A stretch of DNA of 64,000 nt, from contig NZ_CP034593.1 of the NCBI RefSeq assembly GCF_003971195.1, positions 1,922,001 through 1,986,000 of the forward strand, written 5' to 3'. How positions within the stretch are numbered: the stretch's first letter is position 1; each line of letters opens with the position of its first letter. Positions 21,236-29,863 of this stretch are shown piece after piece. Under the pieces are notes generated by a model, which did no database searches, had not been told where the DNA came from, and saw only the letters and a list, made by a program, of their open reading frames with translations. The translations under genes were made by a program, and so were the position numbers. The DNA is from Flaviflexus ciconiae. Its GTDB lineage: Bacteria; Actinomycetota; Actinomycetes; Actinomycetales; Actinomycetaceae.

Positions 21236-21253
21236 GACTCCGCCTCACGTAGA

Positions 21254-21266
21254 CTTACAGCGTAAG
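21254..21266. promoter_or_regulatory. Palindromic operator 1 (TetR/oxidoreductase)
   Basis: CTTAC-AGC-GTAAG, a 13-bp palindrome in the 65-base divergent intergenic region, close to the oxidoreductase start. It resembles the second site at 21276. Confidence 0.6.
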
Positions 21267-21275
21267 ACTAACCCA

Positions 21276-21290
21276 CTTATACGGTGTAAG
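21276..21290. promoter_or_regulatory. Palindromic operator 2 (TetR/oxidoreductase)
   Basis: CTTA-TACGGTG-TAAG, about 11 bases before the TetR start codon. It shares the CTTA/TAAG ends with the site at 21254. The pair would let the TetR protein control both divergent genes. Confidence 0.6.
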
Positions 21291-21300
21291 ATAGAGGGTA

Positions 21301-22026
21301 ATGAATCGGAAAAAGCAGAGCCCTAAACTTGATCGGTCCGCGATTATTGATGGCGCGGTTGCCCTGGCTAGCACGGGCGGCCTCGAGTCCCTTTCTATGC
21401 GCAAGCTCGCTGGACACTTAGGCGTTCAAGCCATGTCGCTCTACTGGTATTTCGACTCCCGGGACGCCATCCTTGATGCCGTCACGGACAGAATCTATTC
21501 ATTGTTCTATCAGCCCGTTCCGGGCATGCCATGGCGACAGCAGCTTGAGAAACGTTCCCGTTCGATTATGAACATCTTGTCTGAGCACCCCTGGTCGATT
21601 CCCCTTCTCAACAACCGCAGGCCGCCGGGCGCCGCCACCCTCTCTCACCTGGATGGCTTACTTGGGTGCCTCATGATGGACGGGTTCAGTTCGACGCAGG
21701 CAGCACACGCCGCCGCTCTCGTCGACGCCCACGTCTACGGCTTCGCCATCCAGGCTTCTTCACTCTCCTTCTCATCCCAGACCGAGACCGACAGAGACGA
21801 CCCGACGAGTAACAGGGGCACCCCAGGCACTGACGGGAAGGACTCAGCCGCTGACGTTGCGCAAGAGATGGCTTCCCTGTTTGCTGACGGCGCTTTCCCC
21901 TATCTTGCCCAGTTTGTTGACGAGCATGTCATGACCCCGAACTATAACTTTATGGACGAATTTGAGTGGAGCCTACAGGCGGTTCTCGATGCCGCCGGTG
22001 CCCTCTTGATTCCGCACGGAAAATAA
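21301..22026 (+). CDS. TetR-family transcriptional regulator
   Basis: A 241-residue regulator. The N-terminal helix-turn-helix (about residues 12-58, MRKLAGHLGVQAMSLYWYFDSRDAILDAV) is typical of TetR proteins with the TetR_C-type ligand domain. The ligand domain follows and includes a low-complexity insertion rich in Thr/Asp/Gly at about 160-183. AGAGGG precedes the ATG. It is divergent from the MDR oxidoreductase and likely its repressor. Confidence 0.88.
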   Translation: MNRKKQSPKLDRSAIIDGAVALASTGGLESLSMRKLAGHLGVQAMSLYWYFDSRDAILDAVTDRIYSLFYQPVPGMPWRQQLEKRSRSIMNILSEHPWSIPLLNNRRPPGAATLSHLDGLLGCLMMDGFSSTQAAHAAALVDAHVYGFAIQASSLSFSSQTETDRDDPTSNRGTPGTDGKDSAADVAQEMASLFADGAFPYLAQFVDEHVMTPNYNFMDEFEWSLQAVLDAAGALLIPHGK

Positions 22027-22377
22027 GAAGAACGACACGCTCTCACAGCAGTTTCACGCAACCGGACCGGAACGCTGGTAGGTAAAACGGCCTGACACAG
22101 CGACTTCTCACAGGCGGCCCCACACTGAGCCAAGAGACATTGCACCGCCCTGCAACACCCCGCGGGAAGTAATACCCGCCTGCACGCTGCCCAAGACATT
22201 TGTCAATAATGGAACCCGAGCATTTGGCTTTCTGCCCGGCAAAAACACCAAGGCTCGGCTCCTCGCACCTCCGTCATTAACCCGTGTCACACCCTGATGG
22301 GTAGTTCTCACGGTGGCGCAGGTTTCGGATGCCTACCAGAATCAACCATGTACACATTGCAGATGGAAGGTTGATCA
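22027..22377. other. Gap before type VII substrate genes
   Basis: 351 bases with no convincing reading frame. It contains GCGGG-N8-CCCGC (about 22160-22177), which may serve as a terminator for the TetR gene. It presumably also carries the promoter for the gene at 22378. Confidence 0.4.
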
Positions 22378-22725
22378 ATGGGAGACGTTGTCGCAGTCGA
22401 TCGAGACGCGCTGGGCATCAGCACCAAGGAGGACTGGACCGATTCTGAGACCCTGGCGAACATTGCCGGTGGCATCCAGCCCGTTATCAACGATACGTCT
22501 TCCTCAATCCACGACATTCCTGCAGGACGTGGCACCGATGGTGTTGTTCGCCTGAGGAACGAGATCGGCATGTTCCTGGAGACCATGCGAACAGTTATCC
22601 GCGAATACTCGGATGCTGCTGCCCTGCTTGGTTCAGGTCAGGAATCAGCAATGGCTAACTACGACACCACTGAGACGGACACGACCGGTCAGTTCGATTT
22701 CCTCACCTCGTCCACCGAAGGATAG
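22378..22725 (+). CDS. ESX/WXG100-like type VII secretion substrate
   Basis: A 115-residue, soluble, acidic, mostly helical protein with no signal peptide. It has the size and helical pattern of ESAT-6/EspC-like T7SS target proteins (IAGGIQPVINDTSSSIHDIPAG, then IGMFLETMRTVIREYSDAAALLG). The disordered tail contains YDTTETD. GGAAGG precedes the ATG. It lies 2 bases upstream of a large WXG-like protein, so the two are probably co-transcribed and co-secreted. No secretion ATPase (EccC) is in the window. The family assignment rests on size, pattern and context. Confidence 0.6.
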   Translation: MGDVVAVDRDALGISTKEDWTDSETLANIAGGIQPVINDTSSSIHDIPAGRGTDGVVRLRNEIGMFLETMRTVIREYSDAAALLGSGQESAMANYDTTETDTTGQFDFLTSSTEG

Positions 22726-22727
22726 TC

Positions 22728-25472
22728 ATGAGCGACGGCGCAACCCAGTTCCCCACGGTTCCCGACACGGAAGCCGATATCAATGCCTTCGGCGAGGCAG
22801 TCAACAACGTTGGCGAGTCACTCTTGTCGACCCAGATAGCCCAAGCTGGTCCCGGCAATCTGCCCGCTTCGTGGGAGGGTAACGCCTCGGATGCTTACGC
22901 TTCTTCTGCGCTCTCCTACCAGAGCCAGCTCATCGAGCTCTCCGATGATTTTGCCCCCGTCCAGTCGGCAATCGATGCCTATGCATCGGTTGTGACGACC
23001 ACGAATACCACGATCGTGGGTTTGCAGGAGGACTGGGATACTGCGAACGAAACATTCCGGCGGGAAAAGGGAGCTCTTGATTCCACCGTCACTTCTCTTA
23101 CCCAGGAGGAGTATGACGAGGAGCTTCGCCGCATCACCCTCAAGCGAGACACTCAGCACAGCGACCTGACGAACACCTACAACCGCACGCTGGAAACCCT
23201 TAACGCTGAGGCGGACGCCCAAGCAAACGCGATCCTTGCCCACCACGATTCGATCGTGAGCCCCGAGACGAGAGCCGGCGGCAGGGAACTAATCGCCACC
23301 ACACTGTTCGATGACATTCCGGTCCTCGATGGTGCCGCCGAGCAGGAATACTATGGCGAGCGGGCCGAGGAAGCCGCGGTTCTCTTTGAGGACGGTCAGC
23401 TCACTCTGGAAGAGGTCGAAACTTTCCTGACCGAGTATGGCGAAGATTCTTCCAACCCGTTCTTCGCTAATGCGCTGGCCGACAAGGTCGGGGCCTACAA
23501 TCTCACGGGCGCCCTGATCAGTTTGGAACAGTACGGAGTACTGGCACTCGGCAATGACGATTATGACGGTGATGGTGTCCCGGACGAGTTCGACCCGACC
23601 CAGCTTGACACTGCCGCCACCCAGATCGGTTCCATTTTTGTTCTCGCATCCGGTGGAGCCAACCTAGCCGACCCGGATTCAGCTGCCGCATGGGAAGCAG
23701 TACAGCCCGGAATCGCATACGACGGCGGCCAGTCCGTGTCCAGTGCTCAGGTGGAGTTCCGGAACGGGATCATGGAGGCAGGCAACACCGATTTCACGGC
23801 GCCCAGCCCGCACGACCCCAATCCCGATCAGCACTACGACCCGTACTACGGCAAGCACGGATACGACTACATCATCACCGCCATGGGAGCGGCAGCTACC
23901 GGCAATGAATGGCTGGTTGCCGGGGATGAGTTCTTTAACGGAACCGGCAACACCGACACCTCGGTTGCCCAGGACATTCTGGAATGGGAAGCGACGTACG
24001 GTGGAGCTCGCCACGAGGCCTCGGTTGGCCCCTGGAACACTGACGGCACCAGCCTCTATTCAGGCGCCCGCACCGAGGAGGGCTACAGCAACGCTGGCAT
24101 GACTCTTGCCCGCCTCATGGATTCGGTGGGCACCATCAACCCCACCGATCCGCACGCACAGTTCCTGACAGAGATGAATGAGGACAGGCGGGACTATGTC
24201 CAAACCTTCCTCGCTTCGGACACCGAGTTCCTTGACGAGAACATGAACGTTGCCGAGTACATGACTGGCCACCGCCACATCGGTTACGAGTGGAGCGACA
24301 AGGGTGAGCTGTGGGCTGAGATCATGACCGAAGCCACCGACCCCCGATTGAACGAGCTACCTGTTGAACCCGGCCCGGGAGCCACCGCTGAAGAGATTGC
24401 CGCCTACGAGACAGCAAAGGACGAGTGGATTGACGACAACCGTAAGGCTGGCATTGTCGCCGTCGGCCTCACCGAGGGCTACCAGTACGGCCTCAACCAT
24501 GTTGCCGAAGTTGAGGGCATTACCGGCTTCGCACTCCGTAGCGGCGAGGAAGGTTTCGGTAGCAACAACAGCGAGCTCCGTAACCAGCTCGGATTCATTC
24601 TCGAACCCTACGCCGATGACTTCGTCACCTCGTTCAATGGTCGCTACGACGATTCCGGCACGTACAACCCGGATGAGGAGAACTGGCGGGACGGTGTCCG
24701 CATCCAGTTCCACGACGGTGTCGTCCAGGACTTCTATGGCGACCAGTCAATGTTCCGGGACATGTCCCATCACCAGCCCGAAGAAGGCAAGTCCGGTATC
24801 GACGTGTTCTCCGAAGAGATCGATCGCCTCATGCGAGAGGACATCGAACTGGCCATCGCCGACGGTGCAGACCTTGACGGCATTGCCCGTGCCGCGGCGG
24901 AATATGCGCCAATAAGTTACCTGCTGAACATGGCAGAAACAATGACCGAGGTTGAAGCCGCACACGCAGCTGACTTTCGTAACGAAACGATTAGTTTCCT
25001 CACCGGTCAAATAGAATTCAGCGAGGACCACCCCGGTGCTACCGTTCCACTAGAGATCCTTGTCGACTGGCTGTTCCCAACCGATCATGTGGAGCATGCT
25101 GACGTGGCGGCGGCCGTGGCTCACGACGAAGCTATCGCCCACTTCCAGGAACAGATCTACAGTGCCACCTGGAACTCCTGGTACGAGGGCGACTGGCAAA
25201 GCGCATTCGATACCGGTGCCGGGGTTAGCGACCCCATTGAATACCTCCAAGCCAAATCAGAAGCCAACTACGCTCTCGACGATGACTACTTCCTGACGTT
25301 CCTTGACGAAAACGGCGAGCTCAAGCCCTGGGAGGAGCTCAACGACACCCAGCGCACCGAGGTCCTTCTCTTCCTGGAATATGAAGGACTTGTCGGAGAC
25401 CAATCTGTCCTCAACACCACGGACGAAGGCGGTCGGAACGAACCGGAAAACTACCAGCCTCGCGGAGGATAG
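22728..25472 (+). CDS. Large WXG-domain protein, probable type VII-secreted effector
   Basis: 914 residues with no signal peptide. Residues about 20-135 form a WXG100-like helical hairpin with a WEG turn (SWEGNASDAYASSALSY). Residues 140-210 continue as a coiled coil. A calcium-binding-type acidic loop, DYDGDGVPDEFDPTQ, is at about 284-298. The remaining 600 residues are acidic and rich in aromatic residues. They carry no toxin or enzyme motif I recognise, and they loosely resemble actinobacterial DUF6571-type proteins. The gene is coupled to the small T7SS-like gene upstream. Surface or effector function is inferred from the N-terminal domain. Confidence 0.6.
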   Translation: MSDGATQFPTVPDTEADINAFGEAVNNVGESLLSTQIAQAGPGNLPASWEGNASDAYASSALSYQSQLIELSDDFAPVQSAIDAYASVVTTTNTTIVGLQEDWDTANETFRREKGALDSTVTSLTQEEYDEELRRITLKRDTQHSDLTNTYNRTLETLNAEADAQANAILAHHDSIVSPETRAGGRELIATTLFDDIPVLDGAAEQEYYGERAEEAAVLFEDGQLTLEEVETFLTEYGEDSSNPFFANALADKVGAYNLTGALISLEQYGVLALGNDDYDGDGVPDEFDPTQLDTAATQIGSIFVLASGGANLADPDSAAAWEAVQPGIAYDGGQSVSSAQVEFRNGIMEAGNTDFTAPSPHDPNPDQHYDPYYGKHGYDYIITAMGAAATGNEWLVAGDEFFNGTGNTDTSVAQDILEWEATYGGARHEASVGPWNTDGTSLYSGARTEEGYSNAGMTLARLMDSVGTINPTDPHAQFLTEMNEDRRDYVQTFLASDTEFLDENMNVAEYMTGHRHIGYEWSDKGELWAEIMTEATDPRLNELPVEPGPGATAEEIAAYETAKDEWIDDNRKAGIVAVGLTEGYQYGLNHVAEVEGITGFALRSGEEGFGSNNSELRNQLGFILEPYADDFVTSFNGRYDDSGTYNPDEENWRDGVRIQFHDGVVQDFYGDQSMFRDMSHHQPEEGKSGIDVFSEEIDRLMREDIELAIADGADLDGIARAAAEYAPISYLLNMAETMTEVEAAHAADFRNETISFLTGQIEFSEDHPGATVPLEILVDWLFPTDHVEHADVAAAVAHDEAIAHFQEQIYSATWNSWYEGDWQSAFDTGAGVSDPIEYLQAKSEANYALDDDYFLTFLDENGELKPWEELNDTQRTEVLLFLEYEGLVGDQSVLNTTDEGGRNEPENYQPRGG

Positions 25473-25645
25473 AAGAGCGGGCAAGTTCCCCAACGTCACT
25501 ACGGAGCTACATGAGTTATCGCATGTCCACGAGCGCAATTGCCATTGCGCGGCCATTACCCCGACCCACTATTCGGTCGCTTTAATTTCCGACCCACTAT
25601 TCGGTTGTTTCAACTACTGCGCCGAGCGGGCCCCGTGACGATCGT

Positions 25646-26551
25646 TTAACGCTCCGCCTGTTTGCTATCCCCATACCGATTCGACGTGTCTTCCAGGAAA
25701 GATCGGACGACTGGAACCTGTTCGACACTCGATGGCCACACGAGGGCAATGTCGCGCTTAAGCTCCGTCTTGAGCGGAACGAACACGGCGCCCGGCACGT
25801 GTAACGATGGATCATCGTCTGGGAGGACGGTAATACCGATACCGGTGGAGGCAAGCCCAGCATGAGTTGCCAACGCTTCGGATTCCATCACGATCCGAGG
25901 AACTACACCGGACTTCTTCGCCAGCCTCTCCAAGATATTGCGGGTCGTGTAACCTGCGGGCGCAGCCACGAACGGTTCCCGTGCTACTTCCTTAAAATCG
26001 ACGAGTTCCCGCCCGGCCAACCGGTGCCCTTCCGGGACCACGAGCGCCATGGCCTGCCGATGTACGGTGAGGATGTTGAGATCACCGAGTAGCTCGGGGA
26101 GAACATCGGGCGCACAGAGGGCAACATCCAGCTCCCCATCGAGGAGCAGCCCCACTAGTACCTCCGCAGTGTCCTGCGACAGAACCATCTCCGCACGCGG
26201 ATGCTCAGAGGTAAAAGCCCGAATAAGGCGGGGTGCCAGCCATGGGCCAAGCGACGGCATGAACCCGAACCTGATCCGCCCGGTCTCGGGATCCAGCAGC
26301 CGGCGGATCTCCTCCTCGCCACGATCGAGACTACGGACGGCCCCCTGAATTGCCTTCTCCAGGGCGCGACCGCGTTCGTTGAGTCGAAGCGACCGGCCAC
26401 CCCGGTCAAACAGAGTGGTACCAATACGCCTTTCAAGCCCCGACAGTTTCCGGGACAGTGTGGGTTGCGGGATGTCGAGTATCTCGGCAGCCTCGGTCAG
26501 GTGCTGCACCCGCGCGAGTGTGAGATACCAGGAATAATCGTCGGAGAGCAT
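25646..26551 (-). CDS. LysR-family transcriptional regulator
   Basis: A 301-residue LysR regulator. The helix-turn-helix at about residues 2-60 (LTEAAEILDIPQPTLSRKLSGLERRIGTTLFDRGGRSLRLNERG) is followed by a periplasmic-binding-protein-like effector domain. The ATG at 26551 is preferred to one 42 bases upstream because GGGAGGGGG precedes it. It is divergent from an MFS transporter with two inverted repeats between them, the usual arrangement for a LysR regulator controlling an exporter. Confidence 0.92.
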   Translation of the reverse strand: MLSDDYSWYLTLARVQHLTEAAEILDIPQPTLSRKLSGLERRIGTTLFDRGGRSLRLNERGRALEKAIQGAVRSLDRGEEEIRRLLDPETGRIRFGFMPSLGPWLAPRLIRAFTSEHPRAEMVLSQDTAEVLVGLLLDGELDVALCAPDVLPELLGDLNILTVHRQAMALVVPEGHRLAGRELVDFKEVAREPFVAAPAGYTTRNILERLAKKSGVVPRIVMESEALATHAGLASTGIGITVLPDDDPSLHVPGAVFVPLKTELKRDIALVWPSSVEQVPVVRSFLEDTSNRYGDSKQAER

Positions 26552-26590
26552 CGAGGCATCCCCCTCCCACTTGACACACACGTACATGGT

Positions 26591-26628
26591 CATGCAGTTT
26601 CTGCATGAATAAGTGCAAGTCTATTCAT
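26591..26628. promoter_or_regulatory. LysR-type operator region: two overlapping inverted repeats
   Basis: CATGCAG-TTT-CTGCATG (26591-26607) and ATGAATA-N10-TATTCAT (26605-26628). They lie between the divergent lysR and MFS genes. Two adjacent dyads fit the recognition and activation sites of LysR regulators. Confidence 0.6.
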
Positions 26629-26717
26629 TTTACAAGTTGCTTGACTAGCGGGACTCTAGTCCTATGACGTTATTGGCGAAAGGCACTTCCACAGAAGCGA
26701 AGCTCAAGGGAGGGGAC

Positions 26718-27923
26718 ATGGTCGACCAGTGCGGACTTCGGCGCGGAGACCCCGACTACCGTCGTGCCGTTATTGCTCTTTTTGCCATAGGGCTGGCTTC
26801 TTTCAACGCCATCTACTGCACGCAGGCTCTTATGCCGGCGCTGTCGGATTACTTTGGGGCCACCCCAGCCATGTCAGCATGGACGGTCAGCGCAGCAACA
26901 GGAATGCTGGCGCTTGCGATCCTTCCAGCTTCGATCCTGTCGGAACGCTTTGGTCGGGGCCGCGTCATGGTCATTTCCTCACTCCTGGCTGTCACCGTGG
27001 GAGCGCTCCTTCCGTTCGTTCCCACCATCGAGTGGCTCATTGCGGGCCGCGCACTCCAAGGATTGGCTGTCGCTGGCGTACCCGCCACGGCGATGGCTTA
27101 TCTTGCGGACGAGATCAACGGAATTGATCTACCGAGAGCCATGGGCCAGTACATTGCCGGTACAACATTGGGCGGTCTGCTATCCCGCCTAATTCCTGCC
27201 GGAGTGTTGGAGTTTGAGAGCTGGCGGTGGGGTCTTGGGATCAACATGATCTTCGCGGGCAGTTGCGCAATCCTTACGGTTCTTCTCATGCCGAAGCAAA
27301 AGCGGTTCACCCCGAAGAAGCTGACGATCAAGTCCGAGATCAAGGCAGTATGGCGACACCTCACCAACCCAACAATGCTTGGACTCTTCGCCATCGCTTT
27401 CCTACTCATGGGAGCCTTTGTTTCCCTGTACGACTACCTGGGATATCGACTCGCTGACGACTTCGGCTTCTCCCCCGGGCTTGCCGGATCAGTCTTTATT
27501 CTTTACCTGGTTGGCACGTTCACGTCCGGATGGGCGGGAGGAGCCGCCGTCAAGGCAGGCAGGGCAAAGATCCTCATGCTCGGCATTACTTCCTGCCTAA
27601 TAGCACTCCCCCTCATTACCATCAACAGCCCGGTCACAACGATCATGGGAACCGCGATCTTCACGGGCGGCTTCTTTATCGCCCACTCCATCGCCTCCGG
27701 CTGGGTGGGGGCACTCGCACGCAAGGACAGGGCCGAGGCCACCGGCATGTACCTGACCGCCTACTACCTGGGCTCCTCAATCGTTGGCGTCGTCTCCGGA
27801 CTCGTCTTCCACAACTGGGGCTGGATCGCGATGATTATCTTTCTTGCCGCCAGCGTTATCGCCGCAGCGCTCACCGGGATCTACGTGGCGCGGAATGCTG
27901 GGCGACAGTACTCCAAGCAGTAG
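26718..27923 (+). CDS. MFS transporter (YnfM-like drug efflux)
   Basis: A 401-residue major facilitator protein with 12 hydrophobic segments. It has the motif-A-like loop SERFGRGRVMV after TM2 and another repeat-related loop in the second half. It resembles YnfM/CynX-type exporters. The ATG at 26718, just after GGGAGGGGAC, is preferred over the ATG at 26664, which lacks a ribosome-binding site. It is divergent from the LysR gene that probably controls it. Substrate unknown. Confidence 0.88.
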   Translation: MVDQCGLRRGDPDYRRAVIALFAIGLASFNAIYCTQALMPALSDYFGATPAMSAWTVSAATGMLALAILPASILSERFGRGRVMVISSLLAVTVGALLPFVPTIEWLIAGRALQGLAVAGVPATAMAYLADEINGIDLPRAMGQYIAGTTLGGLLSRLIPAGVLEFESWRWGLGINMIFAGSCAILTVLLMPKQKRFTPKKLTIKSEIKAVWRHLTNPTMLGLFAIAFLLMGAFVSLYDYLGYRLADDFGFSPGLAGSVFILYLVGTFTSGWAGGAAVKAGRAKILMLGITSCLIALPLITINSPVTTIMGTAIFTGGFFIAHSIASGWVGALARKDRAEATGMYLTAYYLGSSIVGVVSGLVFHNWGWIAMIIFLAASVIAAALTGIYVARNAGRQYSKQ

Positions 27924-28091
27924 TTCCCCAACCGAAAGCAAGGTAGCCCCGAGCAATACCGGGCAGCACCAAGCAAGAAGATCAGCAGTGCAGGTCCAGC
28001 GAAAGCCCTAATAAATTGCTAGATCACGCAAATTTCCAGGAAAACCACACACGAAATTCAACCAAGTAATCACAATTACTTTAAACATTCG

Positions 28092-28103
28092 ACAGGCGCC
28101 TGT
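28092..28103. promoter_or_regulatory. MarR operator copy 1
   Basis: ACAGGCGCCTGT, a perfect 12-bp palindrome upstream of the MarR gene. Same core as the sites at 28137 and 28152. Confidence 0.6.
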
Positions 28104-28136
28104 TGCTTTTCCCGTTGAAGTCCTTTAATGTTTCTA

Positions 28137-28163
28137 ACAGGCACCTGATAGACAGGTTCCTGT
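28137..28163. promoter_or_regulatory. MarR operator copies 2 and 3
   Basis: ACAGGCACCTGA (28137-28148) and ACAGGTTCCTGT (28152-28163), 15 bases apart, centred 27-45 bases before the MarR start. With the site at 28092 they share ACAGG-NN-CCTG(T/A). Autoregulation is likely. Confidence 0.65.
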
Positions 28164-28185
28164 AGATCTTGAAAGGACTACTCTT

Positions 28186-28935
28186 ATGAATCACGACGAA
28201 CTGTATAAGAAGTTCCGCTACACCACCCATCTCATGAAGCCTCGCCGTCCGCGTCCGGGCGGCCCCGGTCAGGGACACCCCCGCGGCCCGGTAGAGGATC
28301 CGACTCGCGGCCAGGGCCGCATCCTCGCAGCTCTTAAACTGCAGGACAACATCCCCACAAAGGATCTCGCCTATATCCTGGGCATGAGGGTCGCGTCCCT
28401 TAACGAGCACCTGGTGAAGATGGAGGCGGGTGGCCTTATTATTCGCGAGCAATCCCCCGAGGACAAGCGCGTCATGCTGATCAAGCTCACCGAGGATGGT
28501 CGCACAGTTCAGCAGCTCCACCCGGAAAAGCCCAACGCCTTCGAAACACTGACTGACGAGCAGGTCGAGCAGCTCGACACGATCCTCGATCAGATGATCG
28601 AACATCTCGAATCCGTGAGTAGCGACGGCGAGTGCCTGTCCCCTTCCGACACCGACTTCACTTCCTGGAGCGAGCGCGCCCGCTCCCGCATGGGAGATGA
28701 CAAGTTCGAGGCCTGGATGGAGAGGATCTCCGACTACGCCCCTGACGGTCCCGGTCACCACTTCGGCCCTCACAGCCGCAGACATGGTGGTCGCAGACAC
28801 GGTGGTCGCAGGCATGAGAACCACGAACGTGGCGGACATGGTCACTGCGAGCGCGGCGGACACTACCGAATGACTGGACGCCCCGGCCTTGGCAATCGCG
28901 GTGAACACACGCTGGATGACAATCCACAGGCATGA
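28186..28935 (+). CDS. MarR-family regulator with His-rich C-terminal tail
   Basis: 249 residues. A winged helix-turn-helix spans about residues 40-110 (GQGRILAALKLQDNIPTKDLAYILGMRVASLNEHLVKMEAGGLI, then the wing DKRVMLIKLTEDG). The N-terminus is basic and Pro/Gly-rich. The final 60 residues hold repeated HGGRR and HE/HC segments with about 15 His, a likely metal-binding tail. GAAAGGA precedes the ATG. Three copies of a palindrome lie upstream. The combination suggests a metal- or stress-responsive autoregulator. No obvious target operon is adjacent. Confidence 0.82.
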   Translation: MNHDELYKKFRYTTHLMKPRRPRPGGPGQGHPRGPVEDPTRGQGRILAALKLQDNIPTKDLAYILGMRVASLNEHLVKMEAGGLIIREQSPEDKRVMLIKLTEDGRTVQQLHPEKPNAFETLTDEQVEQLDTILDQMIEHLESVSSDGECLSPSDTDFTSWSERARSRMGDDKFEAWMERISDYAPDGPGHHFGPHSRRHGGRRHGGRRHENHERGGHGHCERGGHYRMTGRPGLGNRGEHTLDDNPQA

Positions 28936-29014
28936 CGACAACAAGTAGCGGGGAGAATGACGGTCTCATATTGTCTCATGCATCCTTCCCAATCCCTTAT
29001 TCCACATCGAGCTC

Positions 29015-29044
29015 AGTAGTGCGGCCATTCGGGGTCGCACTACT
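29015..29044 (+). terminator. Hairpin after MarR gene
   Basis: AGTAGTGCG (29015-29023) pairs with CGCACTACT (29036-29044), loop 12 bases, with short T runs after it. A probable terminator for the MarR gene. Confidence 0.5.
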
Positions 29045-29174
29045 TCATCGCAGCAATGCATTCCCGTGGGGCCAAGCAAATTAGGCGATTGTAGACACCC
29101 AGCTTCAGCTCTAGCCGTGCGCTCTAGCGGTCGCAGCCAACCAAATATGCTCGCGAAAGCTCGCAGGCAGGGGC

Positions 29175-29564
29175 TTGATTCTAATGGAAAACCTGGACAA
29201 CGTAGGTGCACTGGACCAACTGCCGCCGACATTTGGCGCGATGATCGCTCAGGAACTTGCCCAGCCCCGACAAGGCACCGCGGGCGCTCTCCTGCTTCAT
29301 TCCTGCGTCCCGGTCTCCGAGTTTTCTGAAAGCTGGCCAACGGGCATCCAAGTTCAGATTCACGGAATGGACCGGGATGAGTTCTTCCTCGAAGACCTGC
29401 CTGCCGCAAAAGAGCTTTCCCAGCGGGACGAAGCGGAACTGTTCCTTTACCCGGGCGATCAGCATCTCTTCACCGATTCATCGCTTGGCGCATACGACCC
29501 CGAAGCATCCGCGCTTCTCATATCGCGAGTCAAAGAGTTACTCGCCCACATCCCCACCAACTAG
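29175..29564 (+). pseudogene. Dienelactone hydrolase family, N-terminally truncated remnant
   Basis: The 129-residue frame matches the C-terminal half of dienelactone hydrolase-type alpha/beta hydrolases: GALLLHSCVP, then WPTGIQVQIHGMDRDEFF, then ELFLYPGDQHLF with the catalytic His. The N-terminal half, which includes the nucleophile elbow, is missing and is not found in other frames upstream. No ribosome-binding site precedes the first ATG. A decayed gene is more likely than a functional short enzyme. Confidence 0.65.
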
Positions 29565-29863
29565 GCCTCAGTCGACCTAGGGATCACGCGGAACCGCATG
29601 CCGACAGCACTCCAAGCGGGCCAGCACTCAGCTCTCCTACCAACCCCATGCATGAACATGTCGTTCGCACCAACGGTCACCACCGCCCGCCCGCACTTTC
29701 AGCCCCTCCACGCCAACCGGCCGGAACAGGAATGCACATTCGCGCGTTCTTGAACCGGCCGGTTGAGGTATCACTCGTACCCGAAAGCAAAGAGGCTGTT
29801 CAGCTACTTTTCCTTCAGCTCTGGCGATTTCGTTGGAGTTTCATTTGTGAACTTCAGTGGGAG
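29565..29863. other. Gap with two CCGGCCGG palindromes
   Basis: AACCGGCCGGAA (29715-29726) and AACCGGCCGGTT (29753-29764, a perfect palindrome) lie 38 bases apart between a gene remnant and the 3' end of the serine hydrolase. No coding sequence was recognised. Confidence 0.45.

Noticed and set aside
28081..28944. 287-residue minus-strand frame opposite the MarR gene
   Set aside because: It mirrors the MarR codons. The plus strand has a clear winged helix, ribosome-binding site and operators.
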